From: Haliscomenobacteraceae bacterium
GTDB taxonomy: Bacteria; Bacteroidota; Bacteroidia; Chitinophagales; Saprospiraceae
Length of the DNA stretch: 64,000 bases
NCBI GenBank assembly: GCA_947501115.1
Contig: CANMVX010000006.1
Span: 61,587-125,586 of the forward strand
Direction of reading: 5' to 3'
Shown here: positions 29,101-36,481 of the stretch, piece after piece
Layout of the letters: each line of letters starts with the position of its first letter
Numbering within the stretch: position 1 is the stretch's first letter
Program-made: the position numbers and the translations under genes
Notes under the pieces: model-generated
What the model was told of the DNA's origin: nothing
Seen by the model: the letters and a program-made list of their open reading frames with translations, nothing else
Database searches by the model: none

Positions 29101-29206
29101 TAGAGATCAATATATGACCTCGGGTGTTTTCATTTATCAAGCTGTGGTTAAACGTCGGGATGGAAAATTATTCCCTTTACAGGGTACTGTTACTTTAGTG
29201 AAATAA
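23171..29206 (+). CDS. giant type IX-secreted repeat protein (2011 residues)
   Basis: A signal peptide (VLLFTISFFFNVKAQ) is followed by a proprotein-convertase P-domain-like region (about 30-180). A long array of about sixteen Ig/PKD-like repeats of roughly 80-90 residues follows. Each opens with a variant of LTCxxxxV (for example LTCAINTV, LNCLIDKV, LSCKKDAI) and ends with a strand like GxYxLxVTDxxNGC, giving a Cys pair per repeat. The last part is the CHU_C domain (IPNVFSPNGDGVNDFF ... GVFIYQAVVKRRDG) for type IX secretion and surface attachment. It is probably an adhesin or stalk-like structural protein. purC follows after 15 bases. Confidence 0.88.
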   Translation: MRHYLVLLFTISFFFNVKAQNCGFQGPKPIYFDSIFAYDINVFDYIKDDLSGGQKIDSITLRFISPELSKLSISLISPKGDTVFLVGSINDYVDNDILGGIYKLTFIPTSISTDTFRWQNDYPGIQPNGVYFPFKNDLQGFTGKVNGIWKLLVNTKGAENEISGDLNSIRDVKIHFAIDDGDNCCKANAGELKDTIINACAGNTELVTLPAPIYARTTDIPDTTLYGYGYMIYRNDTVFDVSSNRDLRNLPPGSYKAKGFSFIKDSISIFKSFIGKKTSSEVLAILQNPATKKDTCGALSTGEYVFNLTPTNCVKKLTWILPKGDSILFDGKFLKQEGVYKQVIPKIGACDSVTELNIKFIDFICPKGTFQVGDSTFRKEGTFLVKLRALSGCDSLVNVKLKYYGRNLKIILPEDLTCVRNSVSIDVRGTKSDIYNTTFEWRKLDASIGTPIVLGTNPLLTVSEAGFYQLNIMYNEEKLCTDTLLQVIENKAIPQITKGTLLPYTCKVDSVIMGGTLTSEGIEFSYLWSTLDGKLGSKKNEKFAYALSPGNYKFKVSNIINGCRDSTDITIQADTLRPVALGGGDKFLTCAINTVTIGSALSDGGSGFITRWNIIQSNNISFFSQPTRKTQTLSSPGIFRYNVENSRNGCKDSVTVNVAMDTLLPTISLPLSDTLNCVTGNATLKLSVSSLNRIRFSWKGEQGGVIGAESTLLQPTIKNAGFYRVTLLDTINSCSRETGISITENCKPKLFPNKADSINCVRDIVNYTAGIRNSNAVTTYNWSPFPGNNCLLSGQGTTNISVNCPGVYRLIATNTVFNYSDTLLVEIMEDKLKPNVVIAKPDTITCNQKVIKVDGSGSSSGSIFKYVWLNANGDTVTTLPSFNTIKPELYSLEITNKQNGCFATGQVNVFQDEALPVIKFFKTTYPCNQDSFAYAPQVIPVNPRFTYKWSGTGIYKNADSLQVWINKPGKYFLEITDPSQNCIVIDSVQVDDQPCPPCLKLIGTPDTLTCSRRETTLQVDLCRTCLNCDIRWTGPGILPGSDFRNQRVDRPGTYTLRGLAANGKETTFEVMVIGDLVPPPIKDPENYTLNCLIDKVSLSAPVLRPDTNFLYKWLPPIGENIAVLNEYNLQATSAGLYQVYITNKRNSCINFAEVLVRVDRNKPRANAGADKLLTCAQTQFNLDGSASANDRDRFTYLWEGKNGGRVLGGKSTLNPFITESGSYYLTVTDGVNGCSSVDSMVVLKDNNLPFLPSFNDSTLLCKKRELTYLGKLPSSTGFSGKWCELDTLGNRTNCSSDLRKVFSAGGLYRFEVQNTLTGCVNGISVLIKEDFNSPAVDYPSSDTLRCNKPIIQLKPNLFGDTLNYTFSWMANSGRSMIERTNISPRLFREDIYRVQITEKNNGCTRTDTIFIKADLNQPSVNAGKDTLLTCLHPVIKLQGVAKPNSTSGVISYKWYSENSVIQSGALTANASVDKTGLFWLLVEDSGNFCQAVDIVQVGDGFNKPKINLNLADGLTLSCKKDAIRLDATPSVSAYNFPLRFLWKEKVGGKISSVPDMAAVSVTQTGTYEVKVTDLVTGCESLLPLEVIGDFVKPGFKLIDTVALSCRVKEVWMAPTAIFPSSALFKWIPPLDLKPIVNGNQLLAREIGLYKLELTRPDNGCSFTDSVLVYYDNRPIGLKVEVPQTLNCSRTQTLVTVKVPSNQAYRYLWSTPNGEIFGSPNGSSTLARKEGNYNVVVEEVSSGCTEEASVRVIYYAPVIDSVQYDVIPPGCIGGPKGELKINKIYGGTPPFSRFLSNSSSLQRLELTSAGPQILILIDSLGCKKEFPFLVPEPILPTVALGNDTVIVAGDSLILGANIPIIPGANYRWNPSLNHLNTKSPFIQVAPVNTTVYRLEVISSNGCKATDVINVRVTQDIEVFIPNVFSPNGDGVNDFFTIFASEIITEIASLRIYSRTGNLLFDGKSLAPGDEMMGWDGKHRDQYMTSGVFIYQAVVKRRDGKLFPLQGTVTLVK

Positions 29207-29221
29207 TAACAAGCTGGTATA

Positions 29222-30157
29222 ATGAGTATAGAAAAAGAAAAAAGTAGGATGACCTTACCCAATATGACCCATTTTTACAGGGGGAAAGTCAGAGATGTTT
29301 ACACCTTTGATGATAGAATGTTATTGGTAGCCTCAGATCGAATTTCTGCCTTTGACTATATTTTACCCAAACCTATACCTTACAAGGGCCAGGTTTTAAA
29401 TCAAATGGCGGCTTATTTCTTAAATAATGCCAAAGATATTGTGCCTAATTGGCTCTTGGAGGTTCCTGCTCCAAATGCTGCTTATGGTCTTGCCTGTGAA
29501 CCTGTTAAAGTGGAAATGGTTATTAGGGGATATTTGGCCGGACATTCCTGGAGAGTGTATTCCAGTGGATTAAGAAATCTTTGTGGTGTTAACTTACCAG
29601 ACGGATTAAGTGAAGGGGATAAATTACCCCTTCCCATTATTACGCCTACCACTAAAGCAGATGAAGGACACGACGCTGATATTTCCAGAGAGGAAATTTT
29701 AGCCAGTGCATTGGTTCCCGAAAAAGTTTATGAGCAAATGGAGGTTTATACCCATGCTTTATTTGAAAGGGGGACTATGTTAGCGGCCAAACAAGGTTTA
29801 ATTTTAGTAGATACTAAATATGAATTTGGCCTTTATGAAGGTAAAATTTATCTGATTGATGAAATTCATACACCAGATAGTTCCCGGTATTTTTTGGCAG
29901 AAGGGTATGAGGAAAGGCAAACCCATGGTATAAGGCAAACCCAGTTGTCAAAGGAGTTTGTTAGAGAATGGCTTATGTTAAATGGTTTCCAGGGTAAGGA
30001 GGGTCAAACTATCCCCGATATGCCTGAATCTTTTGTAAATGAGGTGTCAGAAAGGTATATTCAATTGTTTGAAAAGATAACCGGATTGAGCTTTATCAAG
30101 GCGCCTGTTGAAAATTTAGAACAGACGCTTACCGATTTTTTACTTGGTAATTCTTAA
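29222..30157 (+). CDS. purC: phosphoribosylaminoimidazole-succinocarboxamide synthase (SAICAR synthase)
   Basis: 311 residues. Diagnostic stretches are [41 protein letters not shown] and [13 protein letters not shown]. The longer form (over 290 residues) matches the non-E. coli type. It condenses CAIR with aspartate using ATP in purine synthesis. It lies 15 bases after the giant surface protein and is probably read through from it, though it may have its own promoter inside that gene. Confidence 0.95.
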   Translation: MSIEKEKSRMTLPNMTHFYRGKVRDVYTFDDRMLLVASDRISAFDYILPKPIPYKGQVLNQMAAYFLNNAKDIVPNWLLEVPAPNAAYGLACEPVKVEMVIRGYLAGHSWRVYSSGLRNLCGVNLPDGLSEGDKLPLPIITPTTKADEGHDADISREEILASALVPEKVYEQMEVYTHALFERGTMLAAKQGLILVDTKYEFGLYEGKIYLIDEIHTPDSSRYFLAEGYEERQTHGIRQTQLSKEFVREWLMLNGFQGKEGQTIPDMPESFVNEVSERYIQLFEKITGLSFIKAPVENLEQTLTDFLLGNS

Positions 30158-30416
30158 CGTCAACCATTGGGTTGAAGTTTCGAAGCCTGTTTATTAAGCT
30201 TAGCAGGAAATTTTCCTAATAAACTTAACTAGGTATTGAATGGATTTTTCAGATACACTTTTTTTTGCTTTTCCTTTTAAGTTATAGGTTTATTTTCCAG
30301 TCGATTTTATCTTTTCTATTTTTATATAAAGGTAATTGATCCGAGTAAAATAAATTATTTACCCGGATCAGTTACGATATGTACCTTATTTCGTACAAAT
30401 CTTATCTGGTCATGTA

Positions 30417-30878
30417 CTAATTATGGTAAGCTGCATTGTGTGCTAACATTCCACCACAACTTGAACATGCGGTAGCTATTCCAGCTCCTCCCGCACATCC
30501 TTTTGCACAGGTATAATGCCATACTCCCGCAGCGTTTTGCGCAGGTTCAGTAGGTGTCGCAGGATTAGGTGTAGGCGTAGGCGGCGGTGCAGCCTGATTT
30601 TGAGCATCATTGGCATGAAATGCCTGGTTATGTAAATAGGCTGTTCCACAAACTGGACAATTTCCTTGTGCCTCGCCACCACTTCCCTGACAATTATTTG
30701 GGCAAATGTAGTGCTGAACACCAGCCAAAGCACCACTTACTGGCATTTGATTAGTATTCGTTTGTGGGGAAGGTTGTGGCAATGTTTGTGCTGCTTTTTC
30801 GCGTATGGCACTATCGTTATCACAAGAAAAAAAAGAAATACCCAGGAAAAGGAATAATGGAAAAATGTAATTCTTCAT
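30417..30878 (-). CDS. lipoprotein with two zinc-ribbon-like metal-binding modules
   Basis: 153 residues. A lipobox-like signal (ISFFSCDND, Cys about residue 19) suggests a membrane-anchored lipoprotein. Two similar modules follow: HYICPNNC ... CPVCGTAYLHNQAFH and HYTCAKGC ... CSSCGGMLAHNAAYH, each with CxxxC plus CxxC and trailing His residues. They are joined by a Pro/Thr/Ala linker (TPTPNPATPTEPA). The modules resemble the heavy-metal-binding domain that often accompanies copper and other metal exporters. Here no exporter is adjacent. It is probably periplasmic or surface metal binding. Confidence 0.7.
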   Translation of the reverse strand: MKNYIFPLFLFLGISFFSCDNDSAIREKAAQTLPQPSPQTNTNQMPVSGALAGVQHYICPNNCQGSGGEAQGNCPVCGTAYLHNQAFHANDAQNQAAPPPTPTPNPATPTEPAQNAAGVWHYTCAKGCAGGAGIATACSSCGGMLAHNAAYHN

Positions 30879-30984
30879 AATTAATAATTAAAAGTTGTAA
30901 ATTAACACTGACCGAATAAAGGTAATATTTTATATTGGTAGATAAATGTCTAAAGATTAAACTTTCGACTTTATCTTAATTATT

Positions 30985-32265
30985 CTAAGGCAGACTTTTA
31001 AAATCTATATCGGGTTTTTGAGTGGATGGAGGTAAGCTAAAATTGCTGTTTAATGGGGTTGTGGAGTTGAAGAATCCCCCATTACGTAGAAAGAATGAGG
31101 CACCTTTTACTCCACCATCAGCATCTAATCTATATTGCCTTCTGGCAATATCATCGCCAGTGAATTTCGCCTTATGCAATGAATACCATTTTCCATTATC
31201 ATCCACAACCCATTGATTCTGGTATTGAACTTCCCTGTTTAAATAACCCAGTTCGTCATTAAAATTTTCAAGAAAAGAATGTGCCCTGGTGTACCAGGTA
31301 CTGGTCTGGGGTCGTAAAAAACTGGCGATTAATATCCACTTCGCATTTTCAGGATCTTTAAAATAAGCAGTATAGGTGGTATTCCCTTGATTATCAGGCT
31401 CCACAGAGGTTAAAAATTGGTAAGTAACACCAGATTTCCATGGATAAACAAGGTAGCTTTGACCACCAGACCCTTCGTTTCCAAATTCACCTGTATAGAC
31501 ACTTCCGCCTTTTTTCAATAATTTGATTTTCTGATTTTCTGGAATTTCCTTCGGATTATCCGTCGGGAAAGGACTCCAAACTGAAAATAAAATTCTTCGT
31601 TCTTTCAAACTATTCACCTGAATGCCAAAATATCCTTCCTTAAATCCATTAGACATAAAGTACGATCCTATGGGGTCTTTATCTTTTGGTATCGTCATTT
31701 CATTGTAAAACCATTTCACTTTTACATTTTCAGGCATTTCATAAGACAAATGGACAGAAGGTCCTCTTCTTCCCCAGTAAAATCGTTGATCGATGTTATC
31801 TCTGACAAATTTAAAATCATCCTTACCCTGAAAATAGATTTTCAAATTTTTTATTTTTGGAAAGGTTGCCTTCCCTTTTTCATTGGCTTTTATGTGGATG
31901 ATATTATACCCTTTTTTAAGGTTAAATGTACCTGCGCCGGAGATTTGGTTAGAAGATTTTTTTAGTACTATAGATTTAAATTTTCCTTCATTTAAGCTTA
32001 TGTCCAAAACATTTTTAGTTTGAACGGCAGAATATTCAATGGAAACAGATACTTTCCTGGCGGTTTCCGAATAAAAGTAGGTACTCCAAACACTTTCAAT
32101 AGCATTCCAGCTTTGAATACCATTTTTATCCAGTTGGTCGTTATTTGTGCCATTCGTTTGAAAGGTATTTCCCCCCATTGGCACGTCAATGAAAGTTTTT
32201 GACAAAGAGGGGGGCTGAAAGAATGCGAAATAAACGATTAAAAATGGTAGAAAGATAATTTTCAT
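30985..32265 (-). CDS. DUF3472 domain protein with N-terminal DUF5077-like domain, secreted
   Basis: 426 residues with a signal peptide (IIFLPFLIVYFAFFQPPSLS). The first part (about 25-150, with QSWNAIESVWSTYFYSETA) resembles DUF5077, a carbohydrate-binding-like sandwich. The second (about 165-390, with GYFGIQVNSLKERRILFSVWSPF) matches DUF3472. Such proteins are found in Bacteroidota glycan-degrading sets, but no activity is established that I know of. It is the last gene of a unit with the DUF1801 and dapA-like genes. Confidence 0.75.
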   Translation of the reverse strand: MKIIFLPFLIVYFAFFQPPSLSKTFIDVPMGGNTFQTNGTNNDQLDKNGIQSWNAIESVWSTYFYSETARKVSVSIEYSAVQTKNVLDISLNEGKFKSIVLKKSSNQISGAGTFNLKKGYNIIHIKANEKGKATFPKIKNLKIYFQGKDDFKFVRDNIDQRFYWGRRGPSVHLSYEMPENVKVKWFYNEMTIPKDKDPIGSYFMSNGFKEGYFGIQVNSLKERRILFSVWSPFPTDNPKEIPENQKIKLLKKGGSVYTGEFGNEGSGGQSYLVYPWKSGVTYQFLTSVEPDNQGNTTYTAYFKDPENAKWILIASFLRPQTSTWYTRAHSFLENFNDELGYLNREVQYQNQWVVDDNGKWYSLHKAKFTGDDIARRQYRLDADGGVKGASFFLRNGGFFNSTTPLNSNFSLPPSTQKPDIDFKSLP

Positions 32266-32284
32266 GAGGAGGTCTTTTGGGTGA

Positions 32285-32650
32285 CTATTTTTTCTTTTTA
32301 GCTAATTGTTCGACCAAACGAAATTGGACTATTTTAGTTACCAATGAAAGGGGAAGTTCTTGATTTACTGGAAATTGAATAGCCCCTTTTGATGTTTTGT
32401 AAGAAGCTAGTTCAGAGGAAAAATAAAGAATTGCAGCGGGTCCGGGATAAAAGCCAATGTGATTTTTGAAGGCAGCAAAATGTACAAGATTACCATTTAG
32501 AACAAAGGTAGGCATAGCATATTTTATGTCTTCGGTAGCTTCGGGTGCTGCCGTGGATATCGTTTCCCACATTTGAATAAGCAATGCCTGATATTTTGGC
32601 TCAAATTCACTGATGTAATCACCAATATTTTTTGCAATAGATTTTCTCAA
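32285..32650 (-). CDS. DUF1801 (YdhG-like) family protein
   Basis: 121 residues, a small cytosolic protein. The pattern KYAMPTFVLNGNLVHFAAFKNHIGFYPGP, followed by KGAIQFPVNQELP and a basic C-terminus (EQLAKKKK), is typical of the DUF1801/YdhG-type fold, some members of which are called iron chaperones. No catalytic role is certain. Its start overlaps the dapA-like stop by 4 bases, indicating translational coupling. Confidence 0.82.
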   Translation of the reverse strand: MRKSIAKNIGDYISEFEPKYQALLIQMWETISTAAPEATEDIKYAMPTFVLNGNLVHFAAFKNHIGFYPGPAAILYFSSELASYKTSKGAIQFPVNQELPLSLVTKIVQFRLVEQLAKKKK

Positions 32651-33537
32651 AGGAAGTTAGATTTAATGAGCAGATCTTTAATAGCTTGTTTTTGTGCATC
32701 AGCCAGTGGAAGTAGTGGGCTTCGGACAAATCCACCTTTATATCCTAACAAATCTGCCGCGTATTTTAATCCAGCCACACCAAAAGTTACAGTAATGGCA
32801 TGATTTATTGGGAAAATAGCCCTGTAAAGATTTTCTGCCTCATTCCATTTACCTTCATTTACTAAAGACTGAATTTCGACACATTCAGCGGGAAGGATAT
32901 TAGCCAGTGCCATAACGCCACCATTTATTCCAAGGGTTAAAGCAGGGTACCATAAAGCAGCAGTTCCTACCAACAAACTAAAATCAGATGAAATAATAGA
33001 TTGATATTGAATTAATTGACTAATATTTCCCGCACTATCTTTCATTCCAATGATATTTGGATGATCCTTAAGGGAAGCTAAAAGGCTACTACTTACATTA
33101 ACATGAGCAAATTTAGGCACATTATAAATAAGGATGGGAATGTCAACCTCGTCGGCTATTTTAAGGAAATGCTTCGTTAAGGCTGCGTCCGACATATTGC
33201 CTAAATAATAAAAAGGAGTGAGAATAAGCGCTGCCTGAGCGCCCCTTTCAGCGGCTTTTTGCGTCAATGAAATAGTTTCTTGCGTAGATTCCATACCCGT
33301 CCCAGCCATTAATAATCTATCTTTTGGCATAGATTCAGCTGTTTTTTCTACAAGTAAAAGCTTTTCATTTTCAGTTAAATAAACCGTCTCACTATTGGAC
33401 CCCAATACCAGATAGCCTGAAAGAGGTGTCTGGTTCCATTTTTCGAGGTTAAACAAATGACTTTCAATATCCAACGTGCCATCCTCTTTGAATGGGGTGA
33501 GCATTGGTGGAAAAACGCCGTTTATAGATAATTTCAT
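32647..33537 (-). CDS. dihydrodipicolinate synthase family aldolase/lyase
   Basis: A TIM-barrel protein of 296 residues. I take the start at the ATG at 33537 (MKLSINGVFPPMLTPF) because an upstream extension to 33594 adds 19 residues unlike the family. The Schiff-base Lys is in IGMKDSAG, the catalytic Tyr in LIYNVPKF, and the early GSNSET segment matches the phosphate/pyruvate loop. Members include DapA, N-acetylneuraminate lyase and 2-keto-3-deoxy sugar aldolases; the GSNSE variant and non-lysine neighbours suggest a sugar-acid or related aldolase rather than DapA itself. Confidence 0.85.
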   Translation of the reverse strand: MKLSINGVFPPMLTPFKEDGTLDIESHLFNLEKWNQTPLSGYLVLGSNSETVYLTENEKLLLVEKTAESMPKDRLLMAGTGMESTQETISLTQKAAERGAQAALILTPFYYLGNMSDAALTKHFLKIADEVDIPILIYNVPKFAHVNVSSSLLASLKDHPNIIGMKDSAGNISQLIQYQSIISSDFSLLVGTAALWYPALTLGINGGVMALANILPAECVEIQSLVNEGKWNEAENLYRAIFPINHAITVTFGVAGLKYAADLLGYKGGFVRSPLLPLADAQKQAIKDLLIKSNFL

Positions 33538-33644
33538 CTTTTTTGTACTAATATACAATCGTATGATTGATTTTTTAAAAAAATCATAGGTCATATTACA
33601 AAAAGGATATTATATTGGAGCAGAATTGCCACACAAACCTTTAT

Positions 33645-34847
33645 ATGTTAACTATTGGAATAATTCGGGAGGGTAAAAATCCTCCTGACCATCGCGTCGT
33701 ATTGAGTCCAGCTCAATGTAAATATCTTATTGACACTTTTCCTGTTAAAATAAAGGTGCAACCTTCAAAAAACAGATGTTTTTCAGATGCTGAGTACGAA
33801 AAAGAGGGGATTTCTCTTTCCTCCGATGTTAGTGATTGTGACCTTCTTATAGGTATAAAAGAAGTACCTGTTGAAGATCTTATTGCAGAAAAAAGATATC
33901 TGTTTTTTTCTCATACCATAAAAAAACAACCCTCAAATAAAAAGCTGCTTCAAGCTATTTTGCGACAAAATATTGAATTAATTGATTTTGAATTAATTAC
34001 AGATGCTAATAATCAAAGGTTAATAGCTTTTGGAGAATTTGCTGGAATGGTAGGCGCTCATAATGCTTTATTAACCTGGGGGAGGCGGACCAAACAGTTT
34101 TCTTTACCCAGAATGTATCAATTACAAGATTATCAGGAAGCGGTAGCAACTTATAAGCACATTCAGTGGCCTCCGGTAAAAATAGTGTTAACAGGCACAG
34201 GGAGGGTAGGACAGGGTGCAGCCAGTGTTTTGATGGATATGGGGGTAAGGAAAACAGATGCTGCTACTTTTCTAAGCCAATCTTTTGATGAACCTGTTTT
34301 TGTTCAATTAAAGAGTGAGGATTACTTGATGAGAAAGGATGGTAGTAAATTTAACAGAGAGCATTTTCATCATTTCCCTTATGAATACATAGCTAATTTT
34401 ACGCCGTTTAATGAAAAGGCAGATATTTTTATAAATGGTATTTACTGGAATTTTGAAGCGCCCGTATTCTTTACAAAAGAAGAAATGATGAAAGATACCT
34501 TCAGGATAAAAGTGATAGCAGATTTAACCTGCGATATTGCACCGGTAAGCTCCGTTCCATCTACTCTGCGAGCCAGTACGATAGAGGAACCTATATACAG
34601 CTATATTCCTGAAACTAACCGGGAATCTTACCCAACAGATGAAAAGGGGGTGGATGTAATGGCTATTGATAATCTTCCCAATGAACTTCCACGCGACGCA
34701 TCGGTAGCTTTTGGGAAAAAGTTTATTTTAGGGGTATTACCTGATATATTAGCTGGCAACACCCCTAAAATAGAAAAAGCTACCATAGCAAGAAAAGGGG
34801 CATTAATGCCATCCTTTTCTTACCTGGAAGATTATATAAAAGACTAA
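33645..34847 (+). CDS. saccharopine-dehydrogenase-like NAD(P) oxidoreductase (AlaDH/PNT N-terminal type)
   Basis: 400 residues from the ATG at 33645 (MLTIGIIREGKNPPDHRVVLSP); a TTG at 33615 in the same frame would add ten residues and is less likely. The N-terminal REGK...R motif and the nucleotide site VLTGTGRVGQGAASVL identify the alanine-dehydrogenase/transhydrogenase fold as used in saccharopine dehydrogenase (LYS1 type). The stretch CDIAPVSSVPSTLRASTIEEP also fits. It may form or split saccharopine or a similar opine. It is divergent from the dapA-like gene and convergent with the NYN gene. Confidence 0.75.
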   Translation: MLTIGIIREGKNPPDHRVVLSPAQCKYLIDTFPVKIKVQPSKNRCFSDAEYEKEGISLSSDVSDCDLLIGIKEVPVEDLIAEKRYLFFSHTIKKQPSNKKLLQAILRQNIELIDFELITDANNQRLIAFGEFAGMVGAHNALLTWGRRTKQFSLPRMYQLQDYQEAVATYKHIQWPPVKIVLTGTGRVGQGAASVLMDMGVRKTDAATFLSQSFDEPVFVQLKSEDYLMRKDGSKFNREHFHHFPYEYIANFTPFNEKADIFINGIYWNFEAPVFFTKEEMMKDTFRIKVIADLTCDIAPVSSVPSTLRASTIEEPIYSYIPETNRESYPTDEKGVDVMAIDNLPNELPRDASVAFGKKFILGVLPDILAGNTPKIEKATIARKGALMPSFSYLEDYIKD

Positions 34848-34848
34848 T

Positions 34849-35820
34849 TTACTCTAAAACAAAAACTTCTTCGGCGGTTAATCTGCCATTATCTTTGGCT
34901 TCAATTTTAAACTCAACGCGGTCACCAATTCTAAGTTCTTCAAAATCAAAGTCTTTAAGGCTTGAGAAATGGAAGAAAACGTTATCTGGTGGGTATTTAA
35001 TAAAGCCATAACCATCTTTGATAGATAAGACAATACTTTCGAACCTGTCTGTGTCGAGTTGAATGATATCATCGTGATCTTCCAGATTAATAGGAGGAGG
35101 AACAACCACAGGTTCAGTTGGCTCTAATGGTTTAGTACCAAACGCTTTATCAAATTGTTTTGGAACGAACAAACGGTTTAAGTCGAAATCACTTTCACTT
35201 GGATCGTCAATAATTTCGTGCATGGGCAGAGAGTAGGTTACCTCTTCCAATAAATCCTGAGACGTTCTGGTGCTGAATCTATGGCCCTCTTCATCGGTAT
35301 ATTCAAAGTCCCAACTTAGCAAAATGGTATGTTTACCCATGCCGTTTAGTTTACGCATCAAAGGCACATAGTCACTATCAGAACCAACCAAAACAACCAC
35401 GTCGAAATGATTATTAAAAGCCATTTCTATAGCCTCTAAAGAAAGCCATACATCGATACCTTTTTCCTGTCTTCTACCATTAATGATTTTTACAGGCAAA
35501 TAATGAGAGACGATCCCTTCTCCCATTAAAATATCGTCAAATACTCGTTCGTAATAAAGTAAATTTCCTCGTTGACTAGCTTCACTAGCACTCAATCTAC
35601 CTCTGAAATAATGAGAATCAACTACGCGGCAAAGGCGAACCTCTTTGTCTTCGAGTTGACTGATTTGTTGTCTGATATATTCATGAAGACCTTTTAAGCT
35701 TAATCTACTTCTTCTTTCATGAACATAATGATAATAGTTACTTACGTGGAGGAAATAATTTCCGTCGTAAAAAACACCGATTCGGGTTAGACTAGTTGAC
35801 CCATTTACAGCAGCAGCCAT
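34849..35820 (-). CDS. NYN-domain ribonuclease-like protein fused to a cold-shock domain
   Basis: 323 residues. The N-terminal PIN-like NYN domain shows acidic active-site residues in VFYDGNYF (near 13-20) and VLVGSDSDYVPLM (near 140), with a DVW/SLEA segment between. A Pro-rich linker leads to a C-terminal cold-shock domain (about 260-323: KDGYGFIKYPPDNVFFHFSS) that binds single-stranded nucleic acid. It is probably an RNA-processing or RNA-decay enzyme. It is the first protein gene upstream of ssrA, in the opposite direction. Confidence 0.85.
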   Translation of the reverse strand: MAAAVNGSTSLTRIGVFYDGNYFLHVSNYYHYVHERRSRLSLKGLHEYIRQQISQLEDKEVRLCRVVDSHYFRGRLSASEASQRGNLLYYERVFDDILMGEGIVSHYLPVKIINGRRQEKGIDVWLSLEAIEMAFNNHFDVVVLVGSDSDYVPLMRKLNGMGKHTILLSWDFEYTDEEGHRFSTRTSQDLLEEVTYSLPMHEIIDDPSESDFDLNRLFVPKQFDKAFGTKPLEPTEPVVVPPPINLEDHDDIIQLDTDRFESIVLSIKDGYGFIKYPPDNVFFHFSSLKDFDFEELRIGDRVEFKIEAKDNGRLTAEEVFVLE

Positions 35821-36005
35821 TTTTTAAATTGTTTAGGGTTGTGGATAGTTGTTTTCAGCCAAAATTAAAAATACCCTGTTCGCATAATTTTATCTTTAAT
35901 AAGATGCTTAAATTTTTAAGATTAAAGATTCTTTTAATACTTGGAAGGGTAAATCCAAACTTAAAATATTATTTATTCTTTAAGGTTAGCAAATTTATAT
36001 TTTTT

Positions 36006-36039
36006 TTTGAAGTTTGCAACAAAAAAAGGATTAATTTTG
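36006..36039 (+). promoter_or_regulatory. ssrA promoter
   Basis: TAATTTTG at 36032-36039 fits the TAnnTTTG -7 box. TTTG occurs at 36006-36009 (22-base spacing) and at 36013-36016 (15-base spacing). Transcription would start some 30 bases before the mature tmRNA 5' end. Confidence 0.55.
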
Positions 36040-36075
36040 TATATTGATTTATATTCTAAAGTGAATATCAAATAA

Positions 36076-36481
36076 GGGGGACGTTCTGGTATCGACAGGA
36101 TGGTGAACTTGTAAGTAAGCATGTCGAAACTTGATGGTTAGTTCCGTTATCAAATGGCCATCGAAAAACAACCGGCGAAAATAACTACGCCTTGGCTGCC
36201 TAATTTTAGAAATTAGTAAGCCTTTACACGAAACGCCTGCTATTTTCAGCTCAGCTGAGATAGCCTGCACGCCGCCTGAGAGAGCCTGCGTCTAGTGTAT
36301 CATCCAAAAAATCGGGCTGGTTTTTCTTTGTGGCTCATAAAGAAAAATAAGATTCAGAGCTGGGTCAGAAAATGTGTCTTTTGTTGTACCTACCTTCTGA
36401 TTGAGATCAAAAACGACAAATAAACATGTAGAAAGCTTACGGGTGCTGTTTTGGACGCGAGTTCGACTCTCGCCGTCTCCA
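36076..36481 (+). ncRNA. ssrA: transfer-messenger RNA (tmRNA)
   Basis: The 5' end GGGGGACGTTCTGG and the 3' end GAGTTCGACTCTCGCCGTCTCCA form the tRNA-Ala-like part: GGGGGAC pairs with GTCTCC, and the T-arm GAGTTCGACTC is clear. The CCA end is not encoded. The resume codon GGC is at 36174 and the tag reads GENNYALAA before a TAA at 36201-36203, the known Bacteroidota tag. tmRNA rescues ribosomes stalled on broken mRNAs and marks the protein for proteolysis. No smpB is in this window. Confidence 0.96.

Noticed and set aside
30188..30223. GTTTATTA / TAATAAAC inverted repeat after purC as a terminator
   Set aside because: The stem is only A/T-rich with a long loop and lacks a T-run, so I do not call it.
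33538..33594. N-terminal extension of the dapA-like protein
   Set aside because: The added 19 residues do not fit the family; MKLSINGVFPP at 33537 is the expected start.
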